A stretch of 64,000 nucleotides of DNA from Calcarisporiella thermophila CBS 279.70 (lineage: Eukaryota; Calcarisporiellomycota): assembly GCF_041956535.1 (NCBI RefSeq), contig NW_027192191.1:241698-305697 (forward strand), written 5' to 3'. The notes beneath the pieces are model-generated. The model saw nothing but the letters and a program-made list of their open reading frames with translations, searched no databases and was not told the origin of the DNA. Positions 1-11,136 of this stretch are shown here, piece after piece; the stretch's first letter is position 1, and each line of letters begins with the position of its first letter. The translations under genes and the position numbers were made by a program.

Positions 1-2150
1 GTTGATGGAGGGCACTGATACAATACTTACAACTGCACCTTTTGTGCCGCTGGTTATGTCTTGTGCTAAAAGTTCGATTTTTAAAACTCGAGAAATGGCT
101 GCTAGAGCACTTGCGCCCCTTGTTACATCTGGAGAGTTGGTCAGCACTTGTGCAGAGTTGCTAAATATATGCTGTAGTACAACCTCTCAGAACGAAATGC
201 ACGGAAGATTGGCACAGATACAGTTGTTGCTGCGAGGGCATTTGTATAATGTCGCCTCTCCCGAGATCATGTTGGGTAAGGGCCCACCTCTATATAATTG
301 CTTTTTTCTTTGTTTGGTTTTAACCTAACCTTCACAATGCTAATGTTTAGATCTGACCGAAAAACTGCCCGACCTCTTGCTGTCAGCTTGGACTATCCTC
401 CTGATGGACAATCGATGTGCCATTACGCGTGCGCTTTTCCTACAAATTGTCACAGAATTCTGTGTGGAGTCACGGTGGCTGTCCCGTACATTAGAGGATG
501 AAGAAACCCAGGCAAAACTCTTAGCGAAAGCACATAAAGCTTTCGCTCTATTGAAGGAGAAGATGTCAGAATTCTGCCGTGAGGTGCTCTCGAAGACAGG
601 AGAGGTGGAGGAGTTAGGCCAACATCTTGTGCGGCAACAAGCTGCGGAGGCTCTCACCTTCCTTAGCTTGGATTCGACCAATGCTGAAGTGTTCCTTAGC
701 CTACTTTCTGACTGCGATTATGAAGTCCGTTTCGTCACTCTCCAACGCCTCTCTTCCTCTTCCTCATTACTTGAAAATGATGAAATTCGCACAAAACTTG
801 CGCGTATGCTTATAGAAGGCGAGCCGCATGTCTATTGCTTTGACATGGTGACGGAATTGTTGGCCAAGCTTCCGGAAGTAGGTGGCGTGGATTTGGCAGA
901 GTTTTGGGAGGTGGTTGAGGGATATGCCACTGGGCGGAAAGGAAAAGCAAGTCCCACAAAAATGGAGGCGGTATTGCCACTGCTGGGGTCTCTTACTCTT
1001 CAGACTTGGCGGAACCCTTCGTGCTCTGAGGAGATCCGTGCTCGTACTCTAAAAACGTGGTCGAACTTGGTTTATGAGAACAGCCATCCTGACAAGCCGC
1101 TTTCGTTGCGCGAAGCCGTCGTCTCCTCAGTTGAATATTTCGTGGAGATCTTGCCATTGAGCCGCGATATTGCGATGAAAAATGAAGATACTTCAGAGAG
1201 TTTAGCGAAAATCCATATGACTTTGGCGAGATTATTGCAGGATGATGATGCCGACGTTAGAGACGAAGCCGCAGAAATTGTTGGAAAATTGTCCGGCGGG
1301 AATCATGTAACGCATTAATGAATTTTTGGCAAGGTGATATTCAACGTTGACAATTTTATGTATAGGCACAGACACGGATAACTTCTGAAAAGGCACTCAA
1401 AGATATATATACCCATATTCTTTCCAATTTTCCCCGTTCACCTGCATTATACCGCATGCTTTTGTCAACGCTCCTTGCTAATGAGGAACCCTGTAAGTTT
1501 GTTATTTCTTTAATCCAATTCGAAAACCATGTGATTTCTAAGTTATGCACGGCTATTTATATGTAGTGCAAATACTGGAAGAAGAGCTCAACCCGAGCCG
1601 CGTGCTTTTCGCGGTCGAAAAAAGCAATATCTATAAAGAAGACCAGGCTGATCTCGAGATGACTTCGGTAGCTCTTTTGATGGGAGCATCTCAGCATAAA
1701 GAGGTCGTCAGAAGTGCAGTTGAGGGGCCAATAAGAGAGGCATGCAAAAAAGCATTGGACACTTTGAAGGCGGCTGCAAAATTACTCGAGAAAGAATCTC
1801 CTGACTCTAATGTATTTTGAAAACTCGCTAAATGAATTAGACTCGAAACTGACAGTTTGTATCCTGTGTAGGTGAAAGAATACGGTGCTTTGAACTTCAC
1901 CTCTCGCGAGCGCGTGTTCTTCATTCTGTGGCGAGCCATATTGGTTCTCTCTGTGGGAGTGGAGCTTCTCGGTTCGGATGGACCCGTTGGCGAAATTCAG
2001 AGCATGCTTATCCATTTAAGTGCGATTCCAATGCACCCTCAGCTCCACGATCAGCTCTATTTTAGGGAAGAGGAACATCATGAAGGGAGAAGGGTAGGGA
2101 TACTAGGGGGACAAAGTTTGTCGGAAAGGTTACGCGGGATATCCGTATAG
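1..2150 (+). CDS. TRM732: THADA/Trm732-like protein, C-terminal part (5' end outside window)
   Basis: Large HEAT/armadillo-type protein. In yeast the family (Trm732) partners the Trm7 methyltransferase for 2'-O-methylation of position 32 in tRNA. Exons that keep frame: 1-275, 351-1306, 1366-1492, 1567-1811, 1872-2150; all introns are GT...AG and 59-75 nt. The first exon carries the conserved THADA stretch FVPLVMSCAKSS...TREMAARALAPLV and an N-x-x-HGRLAQIQLLLRG helix, which is the family signature I recognise. The rest is alpha-helical repeat sequence, ending at a TAG at 2148. The N-terminal two thirds, including most of DUF2428, lie upstream of the window. It is convergent with the gene on the minus strand at 2389. 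The family call rests mainly on the first exon; the exon structure is well supported by frame. Confidence 0.8.
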
Positions 2151-2388
2151 AAGAGTCGTTTCCATATAATTGCTATCGGTATGCAACTTGATTTCTGGGC
2201 ATGAATATTTAATATGGTATTTTGGAATTTTGAGCAAAGGAAGGGATATATTGTAGAAAAGTGACAGCTCTATAAAAGCTGTTCCCCAACAAAATCACAG
2301 ATTCTATATTCACCATAATAAAACATAGAGTTTCTATCGAGAGAGAAAAGAAAAAAGACAAAAACAAAAACGAAGCTCCGCCTCTAGT

Positions 2389-4135
2389 TTACCTCAAAAA
2401 CCCAAGCATAGCGTATGGTTCTGAGAGAAGTTGCTTCCAACGGTTGCTGAAGCGAGCCATGGTAGCTCCATCCACAACACGATGGTCAGCGCTGAAGCTA
2501 ACAGGCATGCTCAGCTTTCCGACCACCTTCTCCGTGCCATCCGCTCCAATTTCGAATTTCGGCACCCGCTCCACCTTGCCCACAGCGGCGATGCAGAGCT
2601 CACTCTTCACCAATACGGGAGAGGCATAGGTGCCACCGATGACGCCGATATTTGAAAGGGTGATTGTTCCGTCGCGTAAGTCGGCGGGAGCGAGGGCATT
2701 GCGTCGCCCGGCTTCTTGCAAACGGTGGAGCTCAGCAGCAATCTCGAAGATGGATTTTGCTTGGACATTTTTGATGTTGGGCACAATCAGTCCGCCGGGA
2801 GTATCCATCGCCACCCCAATGTTATGCGATCCGCGATAGCGCAGTTTAGGGGTGGAATCTCCGTCCTCCTCAAGGCAGGCGTTTAGAAGTGGGAACTCGG
2901 CGAGCGCCATGGACATGGTTTTGATCATAATTGGCATGAAGCTAACTTTGGGGAAACTGTAACTTGTTGGGTTTCGGGCAATCAAATTATTCAGTGCGCT
3001 CCTATACTCGTTCGTGGTGTCAAGAAGGAATTCATCGCAATAACCAAAGTGTGGAATAGTAAGGGATTGAGTCATCGACTTGAACATAGCCTTTTGGATA
3101 GTGGTAAGCGGAACCGTTGTGTCTGCGGCAGTGGGCACGTTGACAGCTGAGGATATTGTTGGCGCAGCTATCAGGGGAGGGAATAGGTCAATATGACCCA
3201 TTAAATTTTTCGACTCGAACGAAATTAAAACTTACCAGCAGCTTCTTGAGCAGTGACTCCACCGCCATTAACAAAAGCAATAACGTCCTCTTTCATCACA
3301 CGACCACCCTTTCCTGTACCTTTTACTAGAGACAAGTCAACACCATGCTCCCTAGCAATCCTCCTTACTGCTGGGGTAGCGAACACAGCCTCATTCTCTT
3401 CCGGCCTAACACCTTCCATCATAGGATGCGGTTTTGCTGGTGTAGCAACTCTGGAAGCTGCAGTGTTCGCAGACGAGGTTTCCGTTGCAGAGCTCGCTTG
3501 AGCCTCTTGCTCGGGACTAACATTTTCCGTAGCATCTGCTTCTCCCTCAACCTCTATATCCACCAAGGCTTGTCCAACTTTTGCCATATCCCCCACTTTG
3601 TAGTGGAGCTTCGCAACTTTTCCCGTGTACCGGGATGTGATCTCAACACTAGCCTTGTCGGACTGAACTTCGCAGATTTTTTCAAATTCGGCGACCTCTG
3701 ATCCCGGTTCAACAAACCTTTAAGATGTCACAGGATTAGAGCACCTATAATCGATATTATCCGAAATGCTATCATCATTACCATTGTACAACCTCACACT
3801 CAGTAATTCCTTCACCAATATCTGCAAGTAAGAATGGAAGGACTTTATGCGCAGTGGGTGTGGAATGGAATAGACGTAAATTTCCACAAAGAGGATATAA
3901 TGGACGCGCACTTAGACTAGACGAAGCGAAAGGGGCCTGTACCTATTGGTATTAATGTGGAATTAATGTAATTAAACTCTTTTAGTTTATGCGATGAAAA
4001 GTGCATTTCTACCTTGGAAATTGCAGGGAGATTTTGTTTCCGCGATGCTCTTACAAAATGAGTAGACAGAGTTCGCGATGGGATGACTCGCAATTGACTA
4101 GTGGCACTGCGTCTAAATGCAAGCGTGCGAAGCAT
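2389..4135 (-). CDS. DBT: Lipoamide acyltransferase (E2) of branched-chain alpha-keto acid dehydrogenase, mitochondrial
   Basis: Transfers branched acyl groups from the E1-bound intermediate through a lipoyl arm to CoA, in mitochondrial catabolism of Leu, Ile and Val. Exons in transcription order: 4135-4013, 3942-3782, 3717-3236, 3167-2389, giving 514 aa. A basic, Ser/Arg-rich presequence ([12 protein letters not shown]...) comes first. A lipoyl domain begins at [18 protein letters not shown] and has the lipoylated lysine in [10 protein letters not shown] (about K116). An E1/E3-binding domain follows ([15 protein letters not shown]...[13 protein letters not shown]). The C-terminal catalytic domain holds [10 protein letters not shown] with the active-site His (about 484) and Asp (about 488). 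The [10 protein letters not shown] lipoyl signature and IPHFGYCDE at the start of the catalytic domain favour the branched-chain E2 over pyruvate or 2-oxoglutarate E2. Total length and all phases close exactly. Confidence 0.95.
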
Positions 4136-4895
4136 TTGTTTTTTTTTTCCTTTGTAAATTATAATTAGAAAGAGGAGGGAATAAAAAAAAGTATCGAAGA
4201 TGGAGTGGGGAAAAGTGGTTGTTTGCTAGCAACCGTGAGAACTTTTCCAATAGAGTCAAACTAGAAAAAATATTATTAGGGGGAAATAAGGATTTTGACT
4301 CCGCATATTGAACTTATAGAAAAATCTTAATCACGATTGAATCACCCTCCGAAATAATTACTTCACTGGCGCTTCTAGTCAATCCATTTTCTGCCGTTTA
4401 GACGAGGGCTGGCGGCCAATCGATCTTTCAGTGGAGGTATCGGGAGAGGACCTGTTTCTCAGGCTCGAGATTAAGATCCTGCCGTGGGATATATTGACAG
4501 CTGTTAGTTTATACACATAATAACAATGCAAAAATTGCAAATAATAACAATGGAAAAATAGCCCTACCCACACAATGCCAAAGGAGAGTTCAATTAAATA
4601 TAGCACTTCCAGTTATAGCCATCCAAATCATTTGCTTTCAGATCACGGATTATATCCAAAGGGATATATTCACCAAGCAGGGCGTAGTCTCATTATCCCC
4701 TCCAGGGTAAAGGGATAAAGGCATTCCATTAATTAACAATAAATAAAAGTTTAATAAGTTGGTGAAAGGGCAATGAAAGACGATGACAATAAGAAATGAT
4801 ACAGAAGGAGGGGGGGGGGGGGGAATAGGCAGCAGTAAAAGAGTGCTATTAGAATAATCGAAGTATATGGAAGTAATAGGCCATAGGCATGTTTA
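4136..4895. other. Intergenic region with a 14-nt G run
   Basis: AT-rich DNA between the start of the E2 gene and the stop of the HSF-type gene, both on the minus strand. It should contain the E2 promoter and the HSF 3' UTR. A homopolymer of 14 G sits at 4810-4823. Short minus-strand open stretches occur (4594-4689 and the ORF ending at 4379), but I could not find a start codon and splice sites that join them into a convincing gene. Confidence 0.6.
4810..4823 (+). repeat. 14-nt G homopolymer
   Basis: Fourteen consecutive G in the 3' flank of the HSF-type gene (C run in the transcript). Confidence 0.9.
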
Positions 4896-6255
4896 CTACC
4901 CTTGCCGAGGGAAAGCTTCAAAACCCAGCAGCTCATCGGTCCCAGCTAACTCATATTGCCCGATGCTCTTTCCCTCGAGGCCGTAGTCCATCTCATCCAT
5001 ATACATGATTCCATTACTATCTGCCGAAGAGGGCGAGGGGCTTGGAGGGAGTGGCGTGTTTACTGCCAATGCATGCAGGTTCAGGCTTTCTGGTGAAAAA
5101 GGCGGCTGATGCAGCATTGGCTCCACAAAAGTCTGCGCCAAGTGAACATCGATCGGAGAAGGGAGACCATCTTGACTGTGCTGTTGTTGTATGTGCTGTT
5201 GTTGTAAGTTTAAGAAGGCAGATTGTGCCTCAGCAAGGATAGACGTAGTGGGATCATTGTGCGAGTGGTTGGCATTCTGTTGGAGAGGAGACATATAGTC
5301 ACGCATCCCTGATTGTGCGCCCGGTGTTTCCGCGCTAGTAATAAAGATAGGAGGCCGCTCCAATTTTGTTTCATAAGAGTCGTAGTTGAGTTCTGGTGGT
5401 ACTTCCTCTAGAATGAGTCCAAGAAATAAAAGAAAACCAATATAAGAACGTAATTCCGGACTCTGGTAAAGAAAACCATAATATTTACGGCCAGAGTGTT
5501 TGTATTGTTTCGCCAGGTGGTCCATTAAGCGACGCATGATTTGTTGCTGCATCGCCAGTTGTCGCTGTGTCTCTTCGAGTTGATGGAGCACCTCATTCAT
5601 ATTGCTGCGCATCTGAGTCATTTGCTGCCCAACTTCGCCCTTAAACACCTTGAGTCCTGCAACTTCCGTTTGCAAATTTGAAGCATCGGATTCGCGTCGG
5701 GGTGCAGTTGTATCAAGCGCCTTTCGCCTTATTTCCTCAACCAGCTCGGGTCGATCGCGCTGGAACTTTTCATGAGAGAATTCCCATTGCTCCTGATCAC
5801 CTTTGGTTGAGCTGCCACTGTTTCTGTTTGATTTGTTGACCTTATGGAAACCGTACCTACAAATAAGATGATAATGCTGCAAAATTATACATTAAGACGA
5901 ATGACGGATAGAGGGAAGTTGCGTACATATTCAGCTGCCGAACAAAGCTTGAGAAATTACTGTGCTTGAACATGGAAGGCAGAACCTCCTGCGAAAACCG
6001 CGGTGTATTGTGGACGAAAAAAGAATCGCCAGCGGCGCTCCAATATATCAAATCTTGGTATCTTTCATCCCCCACCATCCTGTATAGTTTTCGCACAAAT
6101 GAATTGCCTCGTGGGGCGCCAGATGTGCCTGGCGGCTGAAGCATGTCAGTGCTCGGTGGCGAGGACGATGCAGATGTGCAGTTATCTTCGAAACTTGACG
6201 CCGAAGAGGCAGAGAATGAGCGCGGCCGATTAGGCTGCCTGAAGTTAATATTCAT
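4896..6255 (-). CDS. HSF-type DNA-binding transcription factor (Sfl1/Mga1/Hsf-like)
   Basis: Nuclear factor with a winged-helix HSF domain near the N-terminus (from FVRKLYRMVGDERYQDL through FKHSNFSSFVRQLNMY and GFHKVNK to WEFSHEKFQRDRPEL). A heptad-rich oligomerisation coil follows (LQTEVAGLK...QMRSNMNEVLHQLEETQRQL), then a Gln/Pro/Ser-rich C-terminus. Exons: 6255-5927 and 5856-4896; the intron splits the Met of LNMYGF. The LNMYGFHKVN form of the recognition helix is closer to Sfl1/Mga1 than to Skn7. A second, frame-neutral intron is likely at 5488-5408 (81 nt, GTAAAT...CTAG): the 27 codons it would remove encode a hydrophobic block (FLLFLGLIL) out of place in an HSF. The protein is 429 aa unspliced or 402 aa spliced. 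Divergent from the orphan at 6369 with 113 bp between starts. Confidence 0.88.
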
Positions 6256-6368
6256 GCTGGATATTAAATATGATCTTGGGAGAGAAGAGGAGAACCGTGT
6301 GATCTGGTGTATATCTGAATAGAAATGAGGACGATCAGAGGATCAAAGAGATTTTGCAATGAGAAAAA

Positions 6369-7445
6369 ATGGCGAGATCTCAAGTGAAAAATAGAAGTAC
6401 TGCAAAACAAAAATTTTCTCTCAAAGATCCTCAGCCAACAGAATTTTTTTTGCCACTTCGGTTGTGGAAACTATACCACACCATAGAAACCCTGCCCTAC
6501 ATGACAGAGCAAGCCAAACTCCCCAAGCACTTGCTGGAATACCGCTCAATTTGCGAGCGATTCTTTTATAATCAAGAATCCGACGCTGCACATTTACTCG
6601 CACTAGTGGATGCAGCCATCGCTAATAATCCATCATTACCTCTCGAGGCCAACTCAACCGCCATCCTCTCACTTGGTCTAGACCCCTCTTCGGGACTTCT
6701 GCAAAATCCTTTAGAAGCGAATCTCTATACATCCCTAAAATCCCAGATCCGTAGTCAGTTCCATGTCAGAGAGCAGGAGCGCCTGCATCAACGATTTGAA
6801 GAAATTATTGCTGAATCTTCCAGCGAGACGAATGGAAAACTAGCATCTGAGGAAGAGGGGATGAAATCGGAAGTATCTGTAGAGCATGCACGTAACGAAT
6901 TGCACCGATTTGTATCTGCTTATCGTAGCCAGCTTGGTGCCGGCGGCTTTCTTAGAGGTTTGCGGGCTGCACTCCAAGCTCTCTTGGGCCAACCAATACC
7001 TGTACTTTTCCGGATACACGATGATTCCCTTCTTCAGCATGGCGAGGCCTTTGCTTTTGATGCCCTTCGCCTTCTCTTCAGTGGAATTGGTGCCTATCCA
7101 TCTGAAAGCACTACCGAGCTACTCTCTGACCAGAGTCCCTCTACGGCTAATTATCGATGGTGGATCATTGGCTCCCGAATATCGGACGACACTGCACGCA
7201 TTCTTCTAAATGGCATTCCCTCTGATCACACACTCCCCCCTGGGAGACCAATGGGCGAAGTCAAGACGGGGGATGAGAGGATCACTCATAGACCTAAGCT
7301 ATACTATGCCAGGAAGCCATATAGCACTAGATTGACGTCTCAAGTAATAGCTCTTTCGTACTGGCTACTATGGCCAATAGAACGGATTCATTCCTGTCTT
7401 TGTTCACTTTGGGCAGTATTGACAAGAAGAAAGACTTCACTCTAG
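6369..7445 (+). CDS. Hypothetical protein with C-terminal hydrophobic segment
   Basis: Intronless reading frame of 358 aa starting at ATG 6369, a few bases after an A-rich leader. I do not recognise the family. The N-terminus is basic (MARSQVKNRSTAKQKF). Residues about 15-160 look helical, with LRLWKLYHTIETLPYMTEQAKLP and a charged helix REQERLHQRFEEIIAES. The middle has an ordered-looking stretch (LLGQPIPVLFRIHDD, YRWWIIGSRISDDTARILLNG). Near the end SQVIALSYWLLWPIERIHSCLCSLWAVL could be a membrane segment or hairpin, followed by a basic tail (TRRKTSL). It shares a short divergent promoter with the HSF-type gene. The length without stops and the composition support coding; the function is open. 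Confidence 0.75.
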   Translation: MARSQVKNRSTAKQKFSLKDPQPTEFFLPLRLWKLYHTIETLPYMTEQAKLPKHLLEYRSICERFFYNQESDAAHLLALVDAAIANNPSLPLEANSTAILSLGLDPSSGLLQNPLEANLYTSLKSQIRSQFHVREQERLHQRFEEIIAESSSETNGKLASEEEGMKSEVSVEHARNELHRFVSAYRSQLGAGGFLRGLRAALQALLGQPIPVLFRIHDDSLLQHGEAFAFDALRLLFSGIGAYPSESTTELLSDQSPSTANYRWWIIGSRISDDTARILLNGIPSDHTLPPGRPMGEVKTGDERITHRPKLYYARKPYSTRLTSQVIALSYWLLWPIERIHSCLCSLWAVLTRRKTSL

Positions 7446-8480
7446 GTGGACGAAGACTTCATGCATAGAGTAGATGTACCTATTCTTCTTATTCAAGTCC
7501 TTGCTTGTCCTTCATTCATCTTGATATTTATAGTATTTATTGCCTGCTCTTTAGAGTTAACAAAAGACCAACCTTTGTTCACAAATAAAAAGAGAAGGCG
7601 TTTACTTTAGCACTCATAACCACTTCAACGCAACCCACGGATAATAAGAGTTGCGTTGTACACACGAAGTGCCTGTTGAGTTGTAAAGGGGGTATGTTTC
7701 AAACACTGTCTTTTATGAAATGCAAGTTTATTATCATTTATAGATTTCATGCAGAGCCTAATGAAGAAAATAAAAAGACTATTAGCTTAATTCTCTTCAT
7801 TCTCTTTAAGTCTTGAAGGGTAGAGGGTCAGGACAATAAAGCGGAAAAATTTCATCAATAAATTATGACTGACGTGCAAATATGAATACGTTCATCATTC
7901 TCATAAAAACACGGAAGAGGAAAAGGAAATAAGCAAACTTACCTTTATAAACAAAAGAAAAGAAAAATCGATGGGAAAGAGGGAGGGGGAAGAAAAGTAA
8001 ATATTTGGAATCAGGAAGATATCATAAACAAAAAATTAAGAGACAAAAGATAATAGAGAGACACGAAACTTGTTTACCAATTTTATAGATTCATTATTAG
8101 CAGTCACAATACTCTTCGAGTGAGAAAACACAGTCGTTCTTTAGCAAGGAATAGCCTAATTAGCCTGAATTAGTCCAACAACAGATATAAAGTCGGTTAA
8201 AGAGCTGAACAATCCTTTATTTGGCCTATCGATCAGAGACATCCCAAGAAATATAAACTTTATCCTATTGAAATATTAAGTCGAAAATAAAATATCAAAA
8301 ATATCAAAAATGTAGGAAAAATGGGAAAAGGAAAGAAACTAAAGTGGTATAAACTAGAATGAAAAGTTTTCACAATGCGATCCATAGCGAAATAAAAGTT
8401 ACTATAAACACAAAGAAAGAAACCATGCTTGTTTTCTTTTTCTTATTTTCCTACATTTTTTTTATTGTTTTCTCATTTAT
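7446..8480. other. AT-rich intergenic region
   Basis: About 1 kb between the stop of the orphan and the stop of the kinase, which are convergent. It is very AT-rich with many A/T runs. I see no coding pattern, RNA gene or long repeat. Confidence 0.6.
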
Positions 8481-9644
8481 TCAGCATTCACAGACAAACA
8501 CTCCCTGATCCTCCTCCCGGTCTCGTTCAAATTCCACCATCTTGCGCTCGCCTTTTCCTTCAAAGGCCATGTCGAACACCGGCTTTGAGAAATCCATTTC
8601 CTCCGGCTCGTCCGCCATATCCGACCATGACCACGCTGACGACACAGAAAATGCAACCCCAGAATCCCACCCGCGCACCAGCGAATGCGCCATCATTCCG
8701 GAACGTGCGGGAATGGCAGCTGTGGCTGGATCCACCACGGATTGTTTGTCAGCTGCTTGATCCTCTTCATTGCTCGATGAGAAACGGGAAATGCTCTGCA
8801 CTCTTTTGATGGCCGCTTGTATGGTGGGCCGCTTTTCAGGATCAACGGATAATAAAGAGGTGATTAACGCGACGCATTCGTTCGTGAGCCACGGGAACAT
8901 CTCGTGAATCATGGCCACTGGATTTTCGACATAGGCAGCAAATACTGGATCTCGCGATGGGGAAGCCTGCTGCCAAGCATTCTTCCCTGTCAGCATCGCA
9001 AGCATCAGCACACCTAGAGCCCAAATATCCCCTTTGGCAGCATGGTATTCAGTGCCTGCCGCATCCTCATGCTGCTCTGGTGGAATATATTGCAAGCTCC
9101 CGACACCATATTCGCCGGGGAATTCCTCCGAAGTTGCAAGGCCAAAGTCTGCGAGCTTCAGCGAGCCATCGTCAAAAAGCAGGAGGTTTTCCGGCTTAAT
9201 ATCACGGTGATACACCCCCTGCGAGTGGCAATGCTCTACGGCTGAGAGTACTTGTACCATAGCAGTTCGTACGTAATCATCATCCACTTCTTCACGCCCT
9301 CCACTCAAAATATCGAATAAATCTCCACCAGCACATAATTCCATTACCATCCAAAGATCCTCTTGTGTCTCGATCACGCAATGAAGTTGAACTATGTGCG
9401 GATGATGAAGGCGTGCGTGCAGCTGGCACTCTTGGCGGAGAAGATCGAGCTCTGAAGCATCTAGGCCAACTTTGCCAAGGCGCTTCACAGCGAAGTAGGC
9501 GTTAGACGCGGAAGGGGAAGATTGGCGAGCAAGATAAAGACATCCGTACGAACCACTGCCGATGGTGTCAATGAGCTCATACGTGTTGTCAAGTAAGGTG
9601 CCGATCTTAGAGGTTGCGTATGTCTGAAAGGCGTCTTCTAGCAT
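8481..9644 (-). CDS. Serine/threonine protein kinase, Ran1/Sks1/Vhs1-like
   Basis: Intronless kinase of 387 aa. ATG 9644 (MLEDAFQTYAT) was chosen because the in-frame extension to 9728 encodes only a hydrophobic AT-rich stretch (FIIAVIFSVLYFLCYYYF) typical of 5' UTR. Kinase motifs in order: glycine loop IGSGSYGCLYLARQ, VAIK-type lysine in FAVKRLG, catalytic loop YHRDIKPENLLL, LADFGLA, and SLQYIPPEQ in place of the usual APE. The GVYHRDIKPENLL form and the small N-lobe are features I associate with fungal Ran1/Sks1 kinases, which control meiosis entry or glucose-related programmes. The C-terminal 100 residues are acidic and low in complexity (EEDQAADKQ, MADEPEEMDF), probably regulatory. The subfamily is an inference. 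Confidence 0.88.
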   Translation of the reverse strand: MLEDAFQTYATSKIGTLLDNTYELIDTIGSGSYGCLYLARQSSPSASNAYFAVKRLGKVGLDASELDLLRQECQLHARLHHPHIVQLHCVIETQEDLWMVMELCAGGDLFDILSGGREEVDDDYVRTAMVQVLSAVEHCHSQGVYHRDIKPENLLLFDDGSLKLADFGLATSEEFPGEYGVGSLQYIPPEQHEDAAGTEYHAAKGDIWALGVLMLAMLTGKNAWQQASPSRDPVFAAYVENPVAMIHEMFPWLTNECVALITSLLSVDPEKRPTIQAAIKRVQSISRFSSSNEEDQAADKQSVVDPATAAIPARSGMMAHSLVRGWDSGVAFSVSSAWSWSDMADEPEEMDFSKPVFDMAFEGKGERKMVEFERDREEDQGVFVCEC

Positions 9645-11136
9645 TTTTTGGGGTGATTTGAAGGGATTGAAATAATAATAACACAAAAAATATAATACAG
9701 AAAAGATAACAGCAATGATAAAACACACACAAAAATTGTCCTTTTTTTTTGATTTATATACTGGGGGGAGAGGAGAGATTAATTGAAATCTGGCCGATTT
9801 TAAAGAGAAATGGGATGTGGAGAGTGAGCGGGAGAAAGAATGTTTGAGCTATAGAAAGATTGTCATTATAGTATAGGGGGGGGCAAAAGGAAACATAGAA
9901 GAAAAAAAATATATAAAGAAATGAGGAGAAATGAAGAGCAGACCACAACAGAGCGAAAAGAGAAGCAAAAAGAAGGATGGAGAAAAAAAACGCTGAAACT
10001 CAGCTGATCGATGGCGAATTTGGACTGATCGCCCTGGTAAATTGAGCTCTATTGTGCATTAGAATGTTTTAGAGTTGGGTTTGCTTTCTTTTGTTCTAGT
10101 GGATTCGGTTTTGGGCAGCTAAGAGCAGGTCCTATTCCATATTTCGCACCATCCCGGCACATTTTGGTATCGAACCCACTGGGCGTCTTCGCGATATTTC
10201 CTTGGACTTGGGTGGCCGAGCCCCATTGGCCGGCCAAATCCTGCTCGCGGTCCCCATTGCCATGTTTAAGAATCCTTGCAATATAGCAATGGTGACCCGC
10301 TCCACAGTCAAGGATTGCCTAAACTTGCCGTTTCTATTACTAAGACGCCTCTAAGAAAAGCAGTCCTCCCTCCCAGTCTTACTCTGCTTCTACTCTTCTC
10401 CTGGCTAAATGTGGAGTCGGAAAAAAAGTGCTGGAACTGGGAATGCAAAGGATGAAAAACAACTCAACGCAAAGGAGAATGCACGCCTTGCAGGAATAGG
10501 CTATTCTTGTATAATCGTTGTTAAAACAAATTGCAAGCTACAATAATCAAAGAGCAGCCAGAGATTGTATATATTAAATTACTGCAAACACTCTGAAATA
10601 AACAAAAAAGTAGGTTAGTTTATGATTCAGAGGAGAGGTTTGAGTTCATAGTCACGACCAAATTCAAACTTAATGACCACTAAAGATACCCTGGCAAATC
10701 TCATACAATTGTCATTCAATATATATAGATGCATTAGTACTATTATTGGGCATTAGACTCTTTTTGCTAGTCGAGCATGGGTTCCTGACATTATACTTTA
10801 CTAGGTATAATGAGGTTGAATATGAATGGGCGTCCACAAAGAGTGAGCGCATCCTTTTGCCTTAAATAACCCCCAAATTATAACAAACTTTCAATGGTTC
10901 CAAGCAAAATAACATAGAATTTACAAGTAAAATAAAAGCATAAATCTAAATCCTTCAAGAACTTCCTCTTCCTCCACAGCACCCAGCCATCTGCTCTTTT
11001 GTGGCTCGCGGTTTCTTTCCTTTATTCATCCGTATGGTTTTATTATCGCCTAATTCGTGCTGGTCCTTATTTAGCCTTAACCCTACAATGACAAAACTGA
11101 TGAGATAGGCGATCCGGATGATATAGGTAGTAAGGC
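9645..11136. other. AT-rich gene-free region upstream of the kinase
   Basis: About 1.5 kb holding the kinase promoter and the 3' flank of MZM1. It contains long A/T runs and a G run (about 9877-9885). Only short random ORFs occur on either strand. No tRNA, snRNA or repeat was recognised by eye. Confidence 0.55.

Noticed and set aside
4379-4740. Possible small minus-strand gene (open stretches with an Ile/Leu/Asp-rich segment at 4594-4689 and a second segment near 4430-4500)
   Set aside because: A frame-compatible junction (GTGCTA...ACAG) exists, but I found no start codon in frame and no recognisable homology, so it is not called.
9645-9728. Hydrophobic N-terminal extension of the kinase
   Set aside because: AT-rich, codes for a run of Phe/Tyr/Ile that looks like translated leader; a membrane-anchored Ran1-like kinase has no other support.
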